A stretch of DNA of 64,000 bases from Halobaculum gomorrense (GTDB taxonomy: Archaea; Halobacteriota; Halobacteria; Halobacteriales; Haloferacaceae): the NCBI RefSeq assembly GCF_900129775.1, contig NZ_FQWV01000008.1, positions 115,106 to 179,105 of the forward strand, in the 5' to 3' direction. A program made the position numbers and the translations under genes. The notes below the pieces were generated by a model. That model was not told the DNA's origin. It worked only from the letters and a program-made list of their open reading frames with translations, and did no database searches. Shown here piece after piece: positions 54,942-63,900 of this stretch (position 1 is the stretch's first letter; every line of letters begins with the position of its first letter).

Positions 54942-55877
54942 ATGGACAGCCTCAATCGCATGGCGGTGGAGCTGGTCGACGAGGCGCTCGACTTCGCCGA
55001 TGAGCTCAACATCGCCGGCTACGAGCTCGACTCGGGCGCGACCGTCGTCGACTTCGGCGTCGACGCCGACGGCGGCCTCGAGGCCGGCTTGCTTCTCGCA
55101 GAGATTCAGACCGCGGGCCTCGCGACCCTCCAAACGCGGATGGGCCGCGTCGACGACTCGCCGACGCCGTACGTCGAGTTGACGACCGACCACCCCGGGA
55201 TCGCGCTGCTCGGCTGTCAGAAAGCCGGCTGGGAACTGGAGACAGAGCACTTCGCCGGGCTCGGCTCCGGCCCCGCCCGCGCGCTCGTCGGTGAGGAGCG
55301 CGAGTTCCAGGCGCTGGGCTACTACGACGAGTTCGACCTCACGGTCCTGTGCGTAGAGAGCGCGACGCTCCCCGACGACGAGGTGGTCTCCGAGGTCGCC
55401 GAGACGGCGAACGTGAACGAGCCCGCCGTGTTCCTCCCGACGACGGCGCTCGGCTCCACGGCGGGGAGCGTGACCGCGGCGGCGCGCGCGGCGGAACTGG
55501 CGGTCTTCCGTCTGTTCGAGTTGGGGTACGACCCCGAGCACGTCAAGTCGGTGGCAGGCTCCGCGCCGGTGGCGCCCGTCAGCTACGATGAGACGGAGGC
55601 GATGGGTCGGACGAACGACGCGCTCGCGTACGGCGGCGAGGTTCACCTCACCGTCGCGGAGGAGTTCGACCGCTTCGACGAGGTTCCCTCCAGCGCCGCC
55701 GCCGAGCACGGCCGCCCGTTCGCGGAGGTGTTCGCCGACGCCGACTACGACTTTTACGAACTCGACGAGTCGGTGTTCGCGCCCGCCGCGGTCACCGTCG
55801 ACGTGCTCGACGGGCCGACGTACGCGCTTGGCGAGACGCGCGAGGACCTGCTCGCGGCGTCGTTCGACTACCAGTGA
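54942..55877 (+). CDS. mch: methenyltetrahydromethanopterin cyclohydrolase
   Basis: 311 residues. N-terminal LNRMAVELVDEALDFADELN, LLLAEIQTAGLATLQTRMGR, DHPGIALLGCQKAGWEL, LGSGPARALVGEE and the later FLPTTALGSTAGSVTAAARA fit Mch throughout. It interconverts 5,10-methenyl- and 5-formyl- forms of the pterin C1 carrier. In a non-methanogen it supports C1 metabolism on the MptA-derived cofactor. Followed by two plus-strand genes in a likely operon. Confidence 0.93.
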   Translation: MDSLNRMAVELVDEALDFADELNIAGYELDSGATVVDFGVDADGGLEAGLLLAEIQTAGLATLQTRMGRVDDSPTPYVELTTDHPGIALLGCQKAGWELETEHFAGLGSGPARALVGEEREFQALGYYDEFDLTVLCVESATLPDDEVVSEVAETANVNEPAVFLPTTALGSTAGSVTAAARAAELAVFRLFELGYDPEHVKSVAGSAPVAPVSYDETEAMGRTNDALAYGGEVHLTVAEEFDRFDEVPSSAAAEHGRPFAEVFADADYDFYELDESVFAPAAVTVDVLDGPTYALGETREDLLAASFDYQ

Positions 55878-55895
55878 GCTCCCGACGGCGGTGAC

Positions 55896-56498
55896 ATGAA
55901 GTTCAAACTCGTCCCGGCGGCGCCCGACACCGTTGCGTTCGTCGCCGACGCGCAGGCGGCCGTCCCACTGGTTCCAGGCAGCGAGGACGACTGCTGCGCC
56001 AGGCTGATGCGGCGGCTCGGCTTCCGCTCGCGCGATGTGGCCCGGACGTGGCTCACGTTCCTCCGGGCGCTCGATCTCGCGACGGAGACCGACGACGGGT
56101 TCAAACGGCTCCGGGGCGACCCGACGCCGGCGTACCTCCGCGAGCACGTCCTCTCGGGGGTGTACGGCGCCACCGACGTGGCCGACGCGCTCCTGGCGGC
56201 CGACGCGGAGGGCGGATCCGGCGGTGCCGCCGCCGGCCTCACCGCCGACGAGGTGTTCGCGGCGTTCGTCGATCTCGTCCCCGACTGGGAGCGGTTCCGG
56301 ACGAGTGACTGGGAGTCGGTGTGGCGAGAGCGCGTGGGACGCCACCTGGCGTGGTTCGTGCTGCTCGACCTCGCCGCCGAGCGCGACGGCACATACGCGG
56401 CGACAGGGGCCCTCCGGGAACTCCGCACCGACCGCGACCTCCGTGGCGACCGCGACGACCACGACGATCCCGGCGATCGTACCGAACGCGATGCGTGA
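55896..56498 (+). CDS. hypothetical protein downstream of mch
   Basis: 200 residues. MKFKLVPAAPDTVAFVADAQ, CCARLMRRLGFRSRDVARTW, FRALDLA-type helices (LTFLRALDLATETDDGFKRL) and a charged Asp/Arg tail. It lies 18 nt after mch and overlaps the HAD gene start by 8 nt, so it belongs to the mch unit. The DCCARLM pair of Cys is notable but may not bind metal. No family recognised. Confidence 0.68.
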   Translation: MKFKLVPAAPDTVAFVADAQAAVPLVPGSEDDCCARLMRRLGFRSRDVARTWLTFLRALDLATETDDGFKRLRGDPTPAYLREHVLSGVYGATDVADALLAADAEGGSGGAAAGLTADEVFAAFVDLVPDWERFRTSDWESVWRERVGRHLAWFVLLDLAAERDGTYAATGALRELRTDRDLRGDRDDHDDPGDRTERDA

Positions 56499-57210
56499 GG
56501 ACGCGGGCCCGCCGAGACTCGTATCTCCGCTGGCCGACGCCGGTGGGATCACGTTCGACCTCGACGACACGCTCGTCTCCTACCGCCGCTTGCCGGGGGA
56601 GGTGCTCGCGGCCGCCTTCGGCACCGTCGGCGTCGATTCGGTGTTCCCGGTGGAGGCGTACTACGACCGCTTCGCCGAGTTCAACGACCGGACCGACTCC
56701 ATGCCGGAACTCCGGAGGGCGTGTTTCGCCGCGCTTTGTGCCGAACGGGACCGCGACCCGGACCTCGGGCGCGCGGTCGCGGACGCGTTCGCCGCCGAGC
56801 GCGACCACGCGAACGTGGCGTGGCGACCGGGCGCGCGCGACCTGCTCGACGCGCTCGACGCCCGCGGCGTCTCCTACGCCGTCGTGACCAACGGGCCGCC
56901 GGACGCGCAGGCCGCGAAGGTTCGGGCAGTGGGCCTCGACGACCGCGCGGTCGCCGTGGTGTTCGCCGGTCACGACGCGCCCGCGAAGCCCGATATCGGC
57001 GCCTTCGAGGCTGGACTCTTGGCCCTCGGGATCGCCGCCGGCGACGCGGTTCACGTCGGCGACTCGCCGGAGTCGGACGCCGCGGGGGCGCTCGAAGCGG
57101 GGATGGATGCGGTCCTCGTCGGCGACCGCGAACCGACCCCGCCCGGGGCGGTGCGGGTGCCGTCGCTGGCGGTGCTCTTGGATCCGACCGTCGACGACCC
57201 GAGAAACTGA
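56491..57210 (+). CDS. HAD-superfamily hydrolase
   Basis: 239 residues from ATG 56491. HAD motif I as GITFDLDDTLVSYRRL (nucleophile Asp in DLDDT), motif II in YAVVTNGPPDAQAAKVRAVG, Lys in HDAPAKPDIGAFEAGL, and motif IV in VHVGDSPESDAAGALEAGMD. A phosphatase acting on a small molecule; substrate unknown. Third gene of the mch unit and overlapped by the previous gene. Confidence 0.88.
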   Translation: MREDAGPPRLVSPLADAGGITFDLDDTLVSYRRLPGEVLAAAFGTVGVDSVFPVEAYYDRFAEFNDRTDSMPELRRACFAALCAERDRDPDLGRAVADAFAAERDHANVAWRPGARDLLDALDARGVSYAVVTNGPPDAQAAKVRAVGLDDRAVAVVFAGHDAPAKPDIGAFEAGLLALGIAAGDAVHVGDSPESDAAGALEAGMDAVLVGDREPTPPGAVRVPSLAVLLDPTVDDPRN

Positions 57211-57216
57211 CGCCTG

Positions 57217-58839
57217 CTACTCGTCGGCGTAGCGCACGCCGGTGACGGTGCCGACGCCCTTGCTCCGGCCCTCGCGGAAGACGAACCGCTGCCCCTCCTC
57301 GACGAGGTACGGCTGGAACTTGAACCGGACCTCCGTCTCCCCGGTGTCGCCGGGGAGCAGTCGCCCGCCCTCGGGGTGAAAGACCGCGGCTTCGCTGACG
57401 GTCTCCAGGTGGACCACCGGCTCGTACCCCTCCTGGATCCGCGTGGGGTGGTTGAGTACCATCACCTCGGCGTCGAACGAGCGGACCGGTCGCGGCTCGG
57501 AGTCACGCGGCACCAGCGCCATCCCGCGCTGGACCTCGGTCTCTTTCACGCCCTTCAGCGCGATGCCGACGATACGGCCCGCGCGAGCCTTGTCGACGCG
57601 GTGGTAGTGCATCTCGATGGAGCGCACCTCCACCTCGCGGAAGGAGCCGTCCGGCATCGGGCCGAGCAGGAGCTCGTCGCCCGCCTCCACCTCCCCCGAG
57701 CGGATCGTGCCGGAGGCGACTGCGCCGACGCCCTTCACGTCGTACGACCGGTCGACGTACATCCGGAAGTCGCCGTCGGCGTCGTCCTCGCGCTTCGGGA
57801 GGCTCTCCAGCATCCGGTCGAGTTCGCCCAGTCCCTCCTGGGTCACCGCGGAGGTGAGCAGCACGGGCACGACCCCGTCACCGATCTCCTCGACTGCGGT
57901 GGCGACGCCGTGGCGCCCGACCCGGAGCGGGGTCTCGCCAACGTCGCGCAGCATCGACTCCACCTCGCGCTCGACCTCCAGCACGCGCTCCTCCGACGGC
58001 GCGTCGACCTTGGTGATCGCGACGAACGTGGGCAGTTCCATCGCCAGCAGGATGCCGAGGTGCTCGCGGGTGGTCTTCGTCGGGCCGTCGTCGGCGGCGA
58101 CGGTGAGCAGGCCGTAGTCGAGCTTCTGGCCGACCAGCCCGCGGATCGTCGTGCGGAGCCACGGCTCGTGGCCCACGGTGTCGACGAACGAGACGAGGCG
58201 GTCGGCCTCCTCGACGACGCGCGCGCGGTCGGACTTGCGGTCGGGGTTGTCCATGCGGACGGGCCCGTCGTCGTCGAAGCCGTAGACGCCGTAGCTCAGG
58301 TCCGCCGAGAGCCCGCGGTCCACCTCGTGGGGCTGGACATCGAGGTACGAGCGCGTTCCCCCCTCGCCGTCGTCCGCCTGCCCGGTGACGAGCGTGCCGA
58401 CGAGCGTCGACTTCCCGTGGTCGACGTGGCCGGCGGTGCCGACGACGATGTGGTCGTCGTCGGCCTCAAAGGCGGCGCCCTCGCGGATCGTCGCCAGTCC
58501 CACGAGACCGCCCTCGGCGTCTCCCGACCCGGCGGCCCACGTCTCCACCTCGTGGATGTGGGCGTCGGCCTCCTCGGCCAACAGCGAGAGCACGTCCATC
58601 GACTCCGAGAAGGCCGTCGGCGCGATGCCGGCGATCCCCCCGTCGTCGGTCACGCCGATCACGTACAACGCTTCGCCGTCTCCCGAAAGCACCCGGTGGC
58701 GAAGCTGCGCGGCCAGCGACTCCATGCGGCCCTCCGCGAGATGTACCTCACGCGTGAGGCGAGTCTTGAACTCGACGTTCCCGCCCTCCTCCTCGCCGCG
58801 CTCGATGGTCCGTGTGAGCACGGCCCGGTCAGCGGCCAT
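57217..58839 (-). CDS. GTPBP1/2-type translational GTPase (EF-Tu-like)
   Basis: 540 residues from ATG 58839 (MAADRAVLTRTIERGEEEGG). P-loop VVGTAGHVDHGKSTLVGTLV, switch II VSFVDTVGHEPWLRTTI, TKVD in FVAITKVDAPSEE, then two beta-barrel domains (GVGAVASGTIRSGEVEAGDE, ending GVGTVTGVRYADE). The ~125-residue N-terminal domain is as in GTPBP1. Probably acts in translation or RNA quality control; target unknown in archaea. Confidence 0.88.
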   Translation of the reverse strand: MAADRAVLTRTIERGEEEGGNVEFKTRLTREVHLAEGRMESLAAQLRHRVLSGDGEALYVIGVTDDGGIAGIAPTAFSESMDVLSLLAEEADAHIHEVETWAAGSGDAEGGLVGLATIREGAAFEADDDHIVVGTAGHVDHGKSTLVGTLVTGQADDGEGGTRSYLDVQPHEVDRGLSADLSYGVYGFDDDGPVRMDNPDRKSDRARVVEEADRLVSFVDTVGHEPWLRTTIRGLVGQKLDYGLLTVAADDGPTKTTREHLGILLAMELPTFVAITKVDAPSEERVLEVEREVESMLRDVGETPLRVGRHGVATAVEEIGDGVVPVLLTSAVTQEGLGELDRMLESLPKREDDADGDFRMYVDRSYDVKGVGAVASGTIRSGEVEAGDELLLGPMPDGSFREVEVRSIEMHYHRVDKARAGRIVGIALKGVKETEVQRGMALVPRDSEPRPVRSFDAEVMVLNHPTRIQEGYEPVVHLETVSEAAVFHPEGGRLLPGDTGETEVRFKFQPYLVEEGQRFVFREGRSKGVGTVTGVRYADE

Positions 58840-58951
58840 GTCAGACGGGTAGCGTCGGGCGAGTATAACGGTTTTCACGTGTGTGGCTACCATTCTCACA
58901 GTAGCGCGAGCCCGGATCACCGGAGCGTGCGGCCCCGTCGGCCGCGCAGGG

Positions 58952-59497
58952 TCACTCCGTCTTGAGCGTCTCGTACGCCCGGTTGACCCGCTTGAACTCC
59001 TCCTCGTCGCCGCCGGAGTCGGGGTGCGTCTCCTTCACGCGGTCGCGGTAGGCCGCTTTGACCGCCGATTCGGAGGCGTCGGCGTCGACGCCGAGGGTCC
59101 GGCGGGCGTCGCCGGGCGGCATCCCCGCGTTCCCGCTCATCGCAGCGCCGCCGGTCGGGCCCCGCCCGCCCACTCGCGACCGCTGCGTCCCCCTCGTGCC
59201 CCGAGGGCCGGCGCGGCCGCCGTCGCCCATCCGAGCGCGCGCCTCGCGGGCGAACCGGGAGTCTCCTCCGGGCGGGGCCTCATCCGCTCGGCGGCCCGCA
59301 CGCCGACGCGCGGCGCGCGAGCGCATGTCCTCCTTCAGGCGGCCCGACGCCTGATACCAGAGGAAGTACGCGGCCGCGCCCGTCGGGATCGCCGCGAGGA
59401 ACACGAACGGCGAGTAGGCGATCGCAAGCATCGCGAGGGTGGCCGTCAGGCCGGCGAGCACGGCGGCGATCCCGAGCAGGAGTACGTCACGATCCAC
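58952..59497 (-). CDS. membrane-anchored J-domain protein
   Basis: 181 residues. Two membrane segments at ~5-50 (LLLGIAAVLAGLTATLAMLA, FLAAIPTGAAAYFLWY), a long Arg/Gly-rich linker and a C-terminal J domain (RRTLGVDADASESAVKAAYR, then KETHPDSGGDEEEFKRVN with intact HPD). It would call an Hsp70 (DnaK) to the membrane; the linker is unusually basic for a haloarchaeal protein. Confidence 0.85.
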   Translation of the reverse strand: MDRDVLLLGIAAVLAGLTATLAMLAIAYSPFVFLAAIPTGAAAYFLWYQASGRLKEDMRSRAARRRAGRRADEAPPGGDSRFAREARARMGDGGRAGPRGTRGTQRSRVGGRGPTGGAAMSGNAGMPPGDARRTLGVDADASESAVKAAYRDRVKETHPDSGGDEEEFKRVNRAYETLKTE

Positions 59498-59638
59498 ACT
59501 CGCGATCGGCGGCGCGCGACCGTAAACCCCTCGCCGACAGCCTGCGGCGGTCTCCCGCCCGCACCAGTTCCAGGCGCGTGCGCACCGCCAAAGGGACCAA
59601 CTTCCCGCGTCGTGTCCGATCGAGTACGGCTATCAGCG

Positions 59639-59779
59639 ATGAGCGTCACCGGCCGCTGTCAGATCTGCGAGCGCGCCGAGGCGACCCACAGCTGTCCGCG
59701 GTGCGGGACGGCCGACTGCGACGACCACTGGAACGATGGGCACGGCGTCTGCGACGACTGTGCCGCGTCTTCCCCGTGA
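59639..59779 (+). CDS. 46-residue zinc-finger protein (HIT/B-box-like)
   Basis: MSVTGRCQICERAEATHSC, then PRCGTADCDDHWNDGHGVC and DDCAASSP. Eight Cys and three His in 46 residues form a cross-brace treble-clef-like pattern: CxxC...CxxC...C...H...H..CxxC. Such micro zinc proteins are numerous in haloarchaea. ATG 59639. It has no partner nearby; function unknown. Confidence 0.78.
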   Translation: MSVTGRCQICERAEATHSCPRCGTADCDDHWNDGHGVCDDCAASSP

Positions 59780-59903
59780 ACAGCGGGCGGTGTGCGTCGA
59801 GCGGTGTGCGACGGGCGACGAGCGGTGTGCGTTGAGCGATAGATGGCCCGCATCGGGAGCCCGCAGAGCACAGACCGGGGTCAGCTCGCGACGCCGGACC
59901 GGA

Positions 59904-61670
59904 TCACTCCGGTCCGGAGCCCGCGGTCGGCGGCCTCGACCGTCTCCCTTCAGCCCGGGGAAGCGTCACCGTAACTGCGGTTCCGCTCGGCTCCCGGTCG
60001 TCGAACGCGAGGTCGGCGCCGAGCACGCGGGTCCCCCAGCGAACCACCCACAGCCCCAGCCCGCTCCCGTGCGTCAGGTCCGTCTCGGTCCCCGAGCGGA
60101 TCCCCTCCAACTCGGCTGCGGGCACCCCCGGACCGTCGTCGGCGACGACGAACTCGACGCCGTCGGCAGCATCGGTCACCGCGATCCGAACCGCGGCGCC
60201 GTCGCCGTGTTCGAATGCGTTATCGACGAGGTTCCACAGCACCGTCTCCAGCACGGCCGCGCGCGCGGTCACCGTGAGGCCGTCGGGGACGCTCGCGGCG
60301 ACATCGCCGTCGGGATACGACTCGCGCGCGCGTCGAACGAGATCGTCGCACAGCTTCGCGACCGCGATCTCCCGCGGCGCGGCGTCGTCCGCGAGGACCG
60401 CCTCGGCGTCCCTGGCCTTCTCGCCGAGCCGCTGGAGCGCGCGTCCGCGCCGGGCGATGGCGTCCGCGAGCGACCGATGTTCGTCGGCGACCCGCTCGGT
60501 GAGCAGGTCGGCGTTCCCCACGACGACCGTCATGTCGTTGCGGAGGTTGTGTCTGAGCACGCGGTTGAGCACCTCGAGTCGCTGACGGCGGAGTTCGCGC
60601 TCGGTCACGTCCGCGAACGAGACCGTGTAGCCGACGGTCCGACCGGTGTGATCGCCGATCGGTGACGTGGTCGCCTCGTACGCGCGATAGCCGGCCCCGT
60701 CGGTCACCTCGATGCGCTGTGGTCCCTCGGCGCCGAGCTCGACGCCCGAGACGTACGCGCCCAGGGGTTCGCCGGCGACGCCGCCCACGCTGTCCTCACC
60801 GGCGACGCCGCTTTCGTCGCCCTCGCCGGGATCGCCGTCGTCGCCGACCCCGAGGATCGACTCGGCCGCGGGGTTGAACTCGACGATCGCCCCTTCGGTG
60901 TCGACAACGACGAGCCCGACACCCACGTCCTCGATCGCCGCCCGGCGTCCGAGCGTCTGCGTCGCCGGGAGCAGCCCCAGCAGATCAAACCGGAACAGGG
61001 CGACCCCGAACAGCACGCCCGTCACCGCGAGCGTCAGCGGCGTCAGGTCGAGCGCCGGCGCCGGCGGGAGGAAGAACGTCGCCTTCACGTGGGCGGCGAA
61101 GCTGACGGCCGCCCCGACGATGAGCGCGAGCCCCTGGTCGCGGTAGCGCTCGCCGTACGAGAGCATCGGTTCGAGCAGGAACACCATTCCCGCGCCGATC
61201 ACCGTCCAGCCGAACCCGGCGTGGAGGTAGAACCACGGTCCGGGGTCGAACGTGACCGTCGCGGTCCCGATCGTCGGCGCGATCCGGTAGTTCGTCCACA
61301 GCAGGTCGTGGACCGGTACCGTCGCCACGAGCAGGATCGTCGCCACGGGAATCACGGCGACGGCGGCGACGAGTCGGCGAGTGATGTACTCGCCGCGGCC
61401 GGCGTATCCGAGCGCGAAAAACAGCCACGCAGGCGCGACGATCGCCTTCCCGACCTCCAGCGGCACTTCGAGCGCCAGTCGGACGACGGGATCGAAGACG
61501 GTCAAGGCGACGGCGTAGGTGAGCGACCAGACGGCGACGCCGACCATCATGGCCGCGAACGCCGTCGCGCCCGGCTCCGCTCGGTTGCGCCAGGCGTACC
61601 CACCGACGACAACCGCCGTCACGCCCGCCAGCAGCGCGAGCACGACGACGGCGACGCCGGCGACTGACAT
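59904..61670 (-). CDS. sensor histidine kinase with N-terminal seven-helix domain
   Basis: 588 residues. Seven hydrophobic segments in 1-~235 (VAVVVLALLAGVTAVVVGGY and others; 7TM sensor domain), a PAS domain (~245-360, VVDTEGAIVEFNPAAESILG, with a Gly/Asp-rich insert), then the H box VLNRVLRHNLRNDMTVVVGN and ATPase motifs LVDNAFEHGDGA, VADDGPGVP, SGLGLWVVR. The usual haloarchaeal HisKA-type kinase. No response regulator gene beside it. Confidence 0.9.
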   Translation of the reverse strand: MSVAGVAVVVLALLAGVTAVVVGGYAWRNRAEPGATAFAAMMVGVAVWSLTYAVALTVFDPVVRLALEVPLEVGKAIVAPAWLFFALGYAGRGEYITRRLVAAVAVIPVATILLVATVPVHDLLWTNYRIAPTIGTATVTFDPGPWFYLHAGFGWTVIGAGMVFLLEPMLSYGERYRDQGLALIVGAAVSFAAHVKATFFLPPAPALDLTPLTLAVTGVLFGVALFRFDLLGLLPATQTLGRRAAIEDVGVGLVVVDTEGAIVEFNPAAESILGVGDDGDPGEGDESGVAGEDSVGGVAGEPLGAYVSGVELGAEGPQRIEVTDGAGYRAYEATTSPIGDHTGRTVGYTVSFADVTERELRRQRLEVLNRVLRHNLRNDMTVVVGNADLLTERVADEHRSLADAIARRGRALQRLGEKARDAEAVLADDAAPREIAVAKLCDDLVRRARESYPDGDVAASVPDGLTVTARAAVLETVLWNLVDNAFEHGDGAAVRIAVTDAADGVEFVVADDGPGVPAAELEGIRSGTETDLTHGSGLGLWVVRWGTRVLGADLAFDDREPSGTAVTVTLPRAEGRRSRPPTAGSGPE

Positions 61671-61775
61671 GGGTCTACTGCACGTCGAACACGTATATAC
61701 GGTCCCCCTTCCGAACGCCGGCCGCTTCGTCGCTGCCGCTCGCCGCGGGGTGTGCGCCCCTCCCGATGGCGGCGA

Positions 61776-62636
61776 TCACTCGCGGTACCGATTCAGGCGG
61801 TCGCGGAGGCGCTTTGCGGCCTGCCCCGACGCCTTCGCGAAGTCCTCGCCCGCGTCTCGCACCTCCGACGCTCGACCTCCCGAGACGCTTTGCGACCCGC
61901 TCTCCTCGCCGGCGAAGATGATCCCCCGAGAGGAGTTGACGAGGCCGACGCCGTCGGCGAGCCCGTGGTCGACGGCCGCCTCGGCGTCGCCGCCCTGCGC
62001 GCCAACGCCGGGCACGAGAAACGGGAGGTCGGGGACTGCCTCGCGCAGATCCGCCAGCTCGTCGGGCGCCGTCGCGCCGACGACCAGTCCGACGTTGCCG
62101 CGCTCGTTCCACAGGTCCGCCAGAGCTGCGACCCGACGGTACAGCGGCTCGCCCGAGTCGAGTTCCAGGTCCTGCAGGTCGGCGCCGCCGGGGTTAGAGG
62201 TGCGACAGAGAATAAACACGCCCTTGTCGGCCTTCGAGAGGAACGGCTCCAGCGAGTCGCGGCCCATGTACGGGTTCGCGGTGATCGCGTCGACGTGCTC
62301 CAGCAGTTCCGCGTACTGTCTCGCCGTGTTGCCGATGTCGGCCCGCTTGGCGTCCAGCAGGACGGGAACGTCCTTCCCGTGGGCGTACGCGACCGTCTCC
62401 CGCAGGCTGCGCCAGCCGTCGGCGTCCTCGTAGAAGGCCGCGTTCGGCTTGTAGCAGGCGGCGTACTCGTGGGTCGCGTCGATGATCCGACGGTTGAACG
62501 CCCACCGCGGGAGGTCTCGCTCCAGCAGGTGCTCGGGGATCCGGTCGAGGTCGGCGTCGAGTCCGACGGAGACGACGGTGTCCCTCGACTCGATGCGGTC
62601 GCGGAGGCGCTTGAAGAAGGCGTTGAACTCGGGCAT
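61776..62636 (-). CDS. pyrF: orotidine 5'-phosphate decarboxylase
   Basis: 286 residues from ATG 62636 (MPEFNAFFKRLRDRIESRDT), the longer family 2-type enzyme. Catalytic set in VPVLLDAKRADIGNTARQYA, substrate motifs VGLDADLDRIPEHL, ILCRTSNPGGADLQ and LVPGVGAQGGD, with GLVNSSRGIIFAG at the phosphate end. Last step of UMP synthesis. Divergent from the BASS transporter. Confidence 0.93.
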   Translation of the reverse strand: MPEFNAFFKRLRDRIESRDTVVSVGLDADLDRIPEHLLERDLPRWAFNRRIIDATHEYAACYKPNAAFYEDADGWRSLRETVAYAHGKDVPVLLDAKRADIGNTARQYAELLEHVDAITANPYMGRDSLEPFLSKADKGVFILCRTSNPGGADLQDLELDSGEPLYRRVAALADLWNERGNVGLVVGATAPDELADLREAVPDLPFLVPGVGAQGGDAEAAVDHGLADGVGLVNSSRGIIFAGEESGSQSVSGGRASEVRDAGEDFAKASGQAAKRLRDRLNRYRE

Positions 62637-62822
62637 GCGCGGCGCTTCGGCGCGTGACGGATAATGGTTCCCGGTTCGGTCGGCGCGTGAGGCCCGTCGG
62701 CCTGAGACCCGTCGGTCAGTGAGAACGGACCGGCGCGGGCTCGGATGAGCGGCCCCCGGCGGTCGTGTGTCCCCGACGCGAAGCATCGACAGCTACACCG
62801 CCCCGGAGGCGAGACGACCGGC
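62637..62822. promoter_or_regulatory. pyrF / BASS transporter divergent region
   Basis: 186 bp. On the minus strand GGATAATGG-type sequence near 62659-62668 (CCATTATCC) is ~28 nt before the pyrF ATG and is the likely TATA element. An in-frame ATG at 62745 would extend the transporter, but the added codons do not share its codon bias. Confidence 0.45.
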
Positions 62823-63734
62823 GTGCTCCGCCGCCTCGCCGCCGCCGTCGACGACTACCTGCTTGTCTGGGTGCTCGGCGCCGTCGCCGTCGGGCTCGCG
62901 ATCCCCCCGCTGGCCGCGCTGAAGCCCCTCTCGACGCCGCTGCTCGCCGTCATGATCGGGTCGGTGTCGCTGACGCTGTCGCCCGCGCGGTTCCGCGGCG
63001 TCAGGGGACGCCCGCTCGCGGCGGTGCTGGCCGTCCAGACGGCGATGCCGCTCGCCGCCCTCGCGCTGGCGCGCCTCCTCGGGCTCCCGGCGGCGCTCGC
63101 CGCGGGGTTCGTCGTCCTCGGCGCCGTCACGCCCGAGCTGGTGACGCCGACGATGACGGAGCTGGCCGGCGGCGACACCGCGCTCTCGACGGTCGTGCTT
63201 GTGGTCGTGGGGATCGCGACGCTCGCGACGGTGCCGGCGGCGACGACGCTCCTGCTCGCCGGGAGCGTCGCCGTCGACGCGTGGCCCATCGTCCGACAGC
63301 TCCTCGTCTCGGTCGTCGCGCCGATGGCGCTCGCCGTCGGCCTCCGAGCGCGGTTCCCCGACCAGATCGCTCCGTACGACGACCTCTACTCGTCCGTGTC
63401 GGGCGTCATGGTCGTGCTCGTCATCGGCATCGTCGCTGCCGACAACGCCGCGCTCGTGCTGGCCGGTGACGGCGCGCTCCTCCCGGTCGTCGCGGGCGCG
63501 CTCGGGCTCAACCTCGCGGGCTACGTCGCGGGGTGGCTCGGGGGCACCGTGCTCGGGTTCACCCCGGGCGAGCGCGTCGCCTCGACCCTCTGCGTCGGGA
63601 TGCGCGACTTCGCGGTCGCGGCCGCGCTGCTCGTCGCCGCGGGGTTCCCGGCGGCGGCGACGCTCCCGGCGGTGGTGTTCGGCGTCGTCGAGATGACGAC
63701 GAGCGCGGGGCTGGCACGCTACTGGGCCGAGTGA
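62823..63734 (+). CDS. bile acid:sodium symporter family (BASS) transporter
   Basis: 303 residues from GTG 62823 (VLRRLAAAVDDYLLVWVLGA), or 329 from ATG 62745. About nine hydrophobic segments; GAVTPELVTPTMTELAGGDT and CVGMRDFAVAAALLVAAGFP match the discontinuous helices (ExxxP and GxRDF-like) of the BASS family. A Na+-coupled organic anion carrier; substrate unknown. The stop codon TGA (63732-63734) lies in the end of the tnpB element next door, so the last residue(s) may have been changed by the insertion. Confidence 0.85.
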   Translation: MLRRLAAAVDDYLLVWVLGAVAVGLAIPPLAALKPLSTPLLAVMIGSVSLTLSPARFRGVRGRPLAAVLAVQTAMPLAALALARLLGLPAALAAGFVVLGAVTPELVTPTMTELAGGDTALSTVVLVVVGIATLATVPAATTLLLAGSVAVDAWPIVRQLLVSVVAPMALAVGLRARFPDQIAPYDDLYSSVSGVMVVLVIGIVAADNAALVLAGDGALLPVVAGALGLNLAGYVAGWLGGTVLGFTPGERVASTLCVGMRDFAVAAALLVAAGFPAAATLPAVVFGVVEMTTSAGLARYWAE

Positions 63735-63900
63735 ACTACCCTACCCTACTCGCTCACGGCTTTCGCCGTTCGCTCCTTGAGAGTAGGGCTTCCTGCTTCC
63801 ACGACGCGCTTTGCAGATACCGAGGTATCCACAGGGAGCGCAGTCTCCACAGCCGTTGATTCAGAGTATCCCACTCTTACGTCTTCGAGGCCGCGAGAAA
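63712..63900 (-). ncRNA. predicted 3' part of omega-RNA with guide
   Basis: On the minus strand the tnpB 3' end folds into a long stem: CCCTACTC (63788-63781 complement) with GAGTAGGG (63751-63744 complement), enclosing ACGGC-GAAA-GCCGT. The element appears to end with TTCAC (complement of GTGAA 63731-63735); the ~20 nt after it, starting TCGGCCCAGTAGCG, lie in the transporter gene and would be the guide. Boundaries at the 5' side are a guess. Confidence 0.45.
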
